A stretch of 64,000 nucleotides of DNA. Origin: Sphingopyxis sp. 113P3 (GTDB taxonomy: Bacteria > Pseudomonadota > Alphaproteobacteria > Sphingomonadales > Sphingomonadaceae). Under the pieces are notes generated by a model. That model was given only the letters and a program-made list of their open reading frames with translations, was not told the origin of the DNA and did not search any database. Position numbers and translations under genes: made by a program. Within the stretch, counting starts at the first letter, position 1. Every line of letters begins with the position of its first letter. Shown here in pieces: positions 63,930-64,000 of this stretch. The stretch covers positions 1,955,501 to 2,019,500 of the forward strand of contig NZ_CP009452.1 of the NCBI RefSeq assembly GCF_001278035.1, read 5' to 3'.

Positions 63930-64000
63930 GAGATCCATCCGCCTTGTTTCAAACGATAAAACGCTTTGCCGTGCAAATGGATGCATTCATCCCGGCGCCG

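Overview
The window is chromosomal DNA of a GC-rich alphaproteobacterium, most probably a sphingomonad close to Sphingopyxis. The signs are an UrcA-family gene, a ScfR-type regulator divergent from isocitrate lyase, an alphaproteobacterial LexA box (GTTC-N7-GTTC), TrmFO, and the runs trpEGDC-moaC-moeA-lexA-gltX-gltA and tpiA-secG-pyrG. Genes are tightly packed and no gene-free stretch exceeds 300 bases. There is no phage, plasmid, CRISPR array or rRNA operon. The one mobile element is an IS630-type insertion at 54699-55746.

Layout. 1-5.3 kb: small exported or membrane proteins of unknown function, an UrcA protein, a LytS/LytTR two-component pair and a MATE exporter. 5.3-10.2 kb: valS and an exported S9 prolyl-oligopeptidase-type peptidase. 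10.2-18 kb: a LysR regulator divergent from a tandem-domain gene broken by an in-frame stop, then an exported amidohydrolase, a zinc metallopeptidase, 3-hydroxybutyrate dehydrogenase, a DUF4893 lipoprotein, an M20-type hydrolase and an enoyl-CoA hydratase. 18-22 kb: a small YdcH-like gene behind a structured leader, a WYL-like protein, then aceA and its probable regulator ScfR. 22-30.3 kb: a TPR protein, mannose-1-phosphate guanylyltransferase, an LplT-like transporter, pgsA-moaD-moaE, oxyR and trmFO. 30.3-39.4 kb: a YhhN lysoplasmalogenase, the leftward unit gyrA-DUF952-TauD-type dioxygenase-host attachment protein, and a rightward three-gene unit ending in a histidine-kinase-like protein without its phosphoacceptor histidine. 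39.4-50.8 kb: leftward gltA, gltX, lexA, moeA, moaC, trpC, trpD, trpG, trpE and ppiD. 50.9-54.7 kb: rightward tpiA, secG, pyrG and a Crp/Fnr regulator whose stop codon abuts the IS. 55.9-64 kb: a 788-residue coiled-coil membrane protein divergent from an Hpt-like protein lacking the usual histidine, an exported TPR protein, an Lrp/AsnC regulator, a DUF2336-PAS-DHp protein with a degenerate ATPase region, a polysaccharide deacetylase, a tRNA with anticodon CAT and a small unknown gene.

Together these cover central carbon metabolism (citrate synthase, glyoxylate shunt, triosephosphate isomerase, PHB turnover), tryptophan and molybdopterin synthesis, translation (ValRS, GltX, TrmFO, tRNA), replication and SOS control (gyrA, lexA), phospholipid metabolism and oxidative-stress control. 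The most unusual theme is three phosphorelay-like proteins that each lack a different canonical catalytic element: 37982-39358 keeps the ATPase but not the histidine, 60833-62452 keeps the histidine but not a recognisable ATPase, and 58326-58622 is Hpt-like without its histidine. Other notable points are a leader with mutually exclusive hairpins (18037-18124), an apparent comEC remnant between gltX and lexA, and the IS630 inserted exactly in a stop codon that it regenerates.
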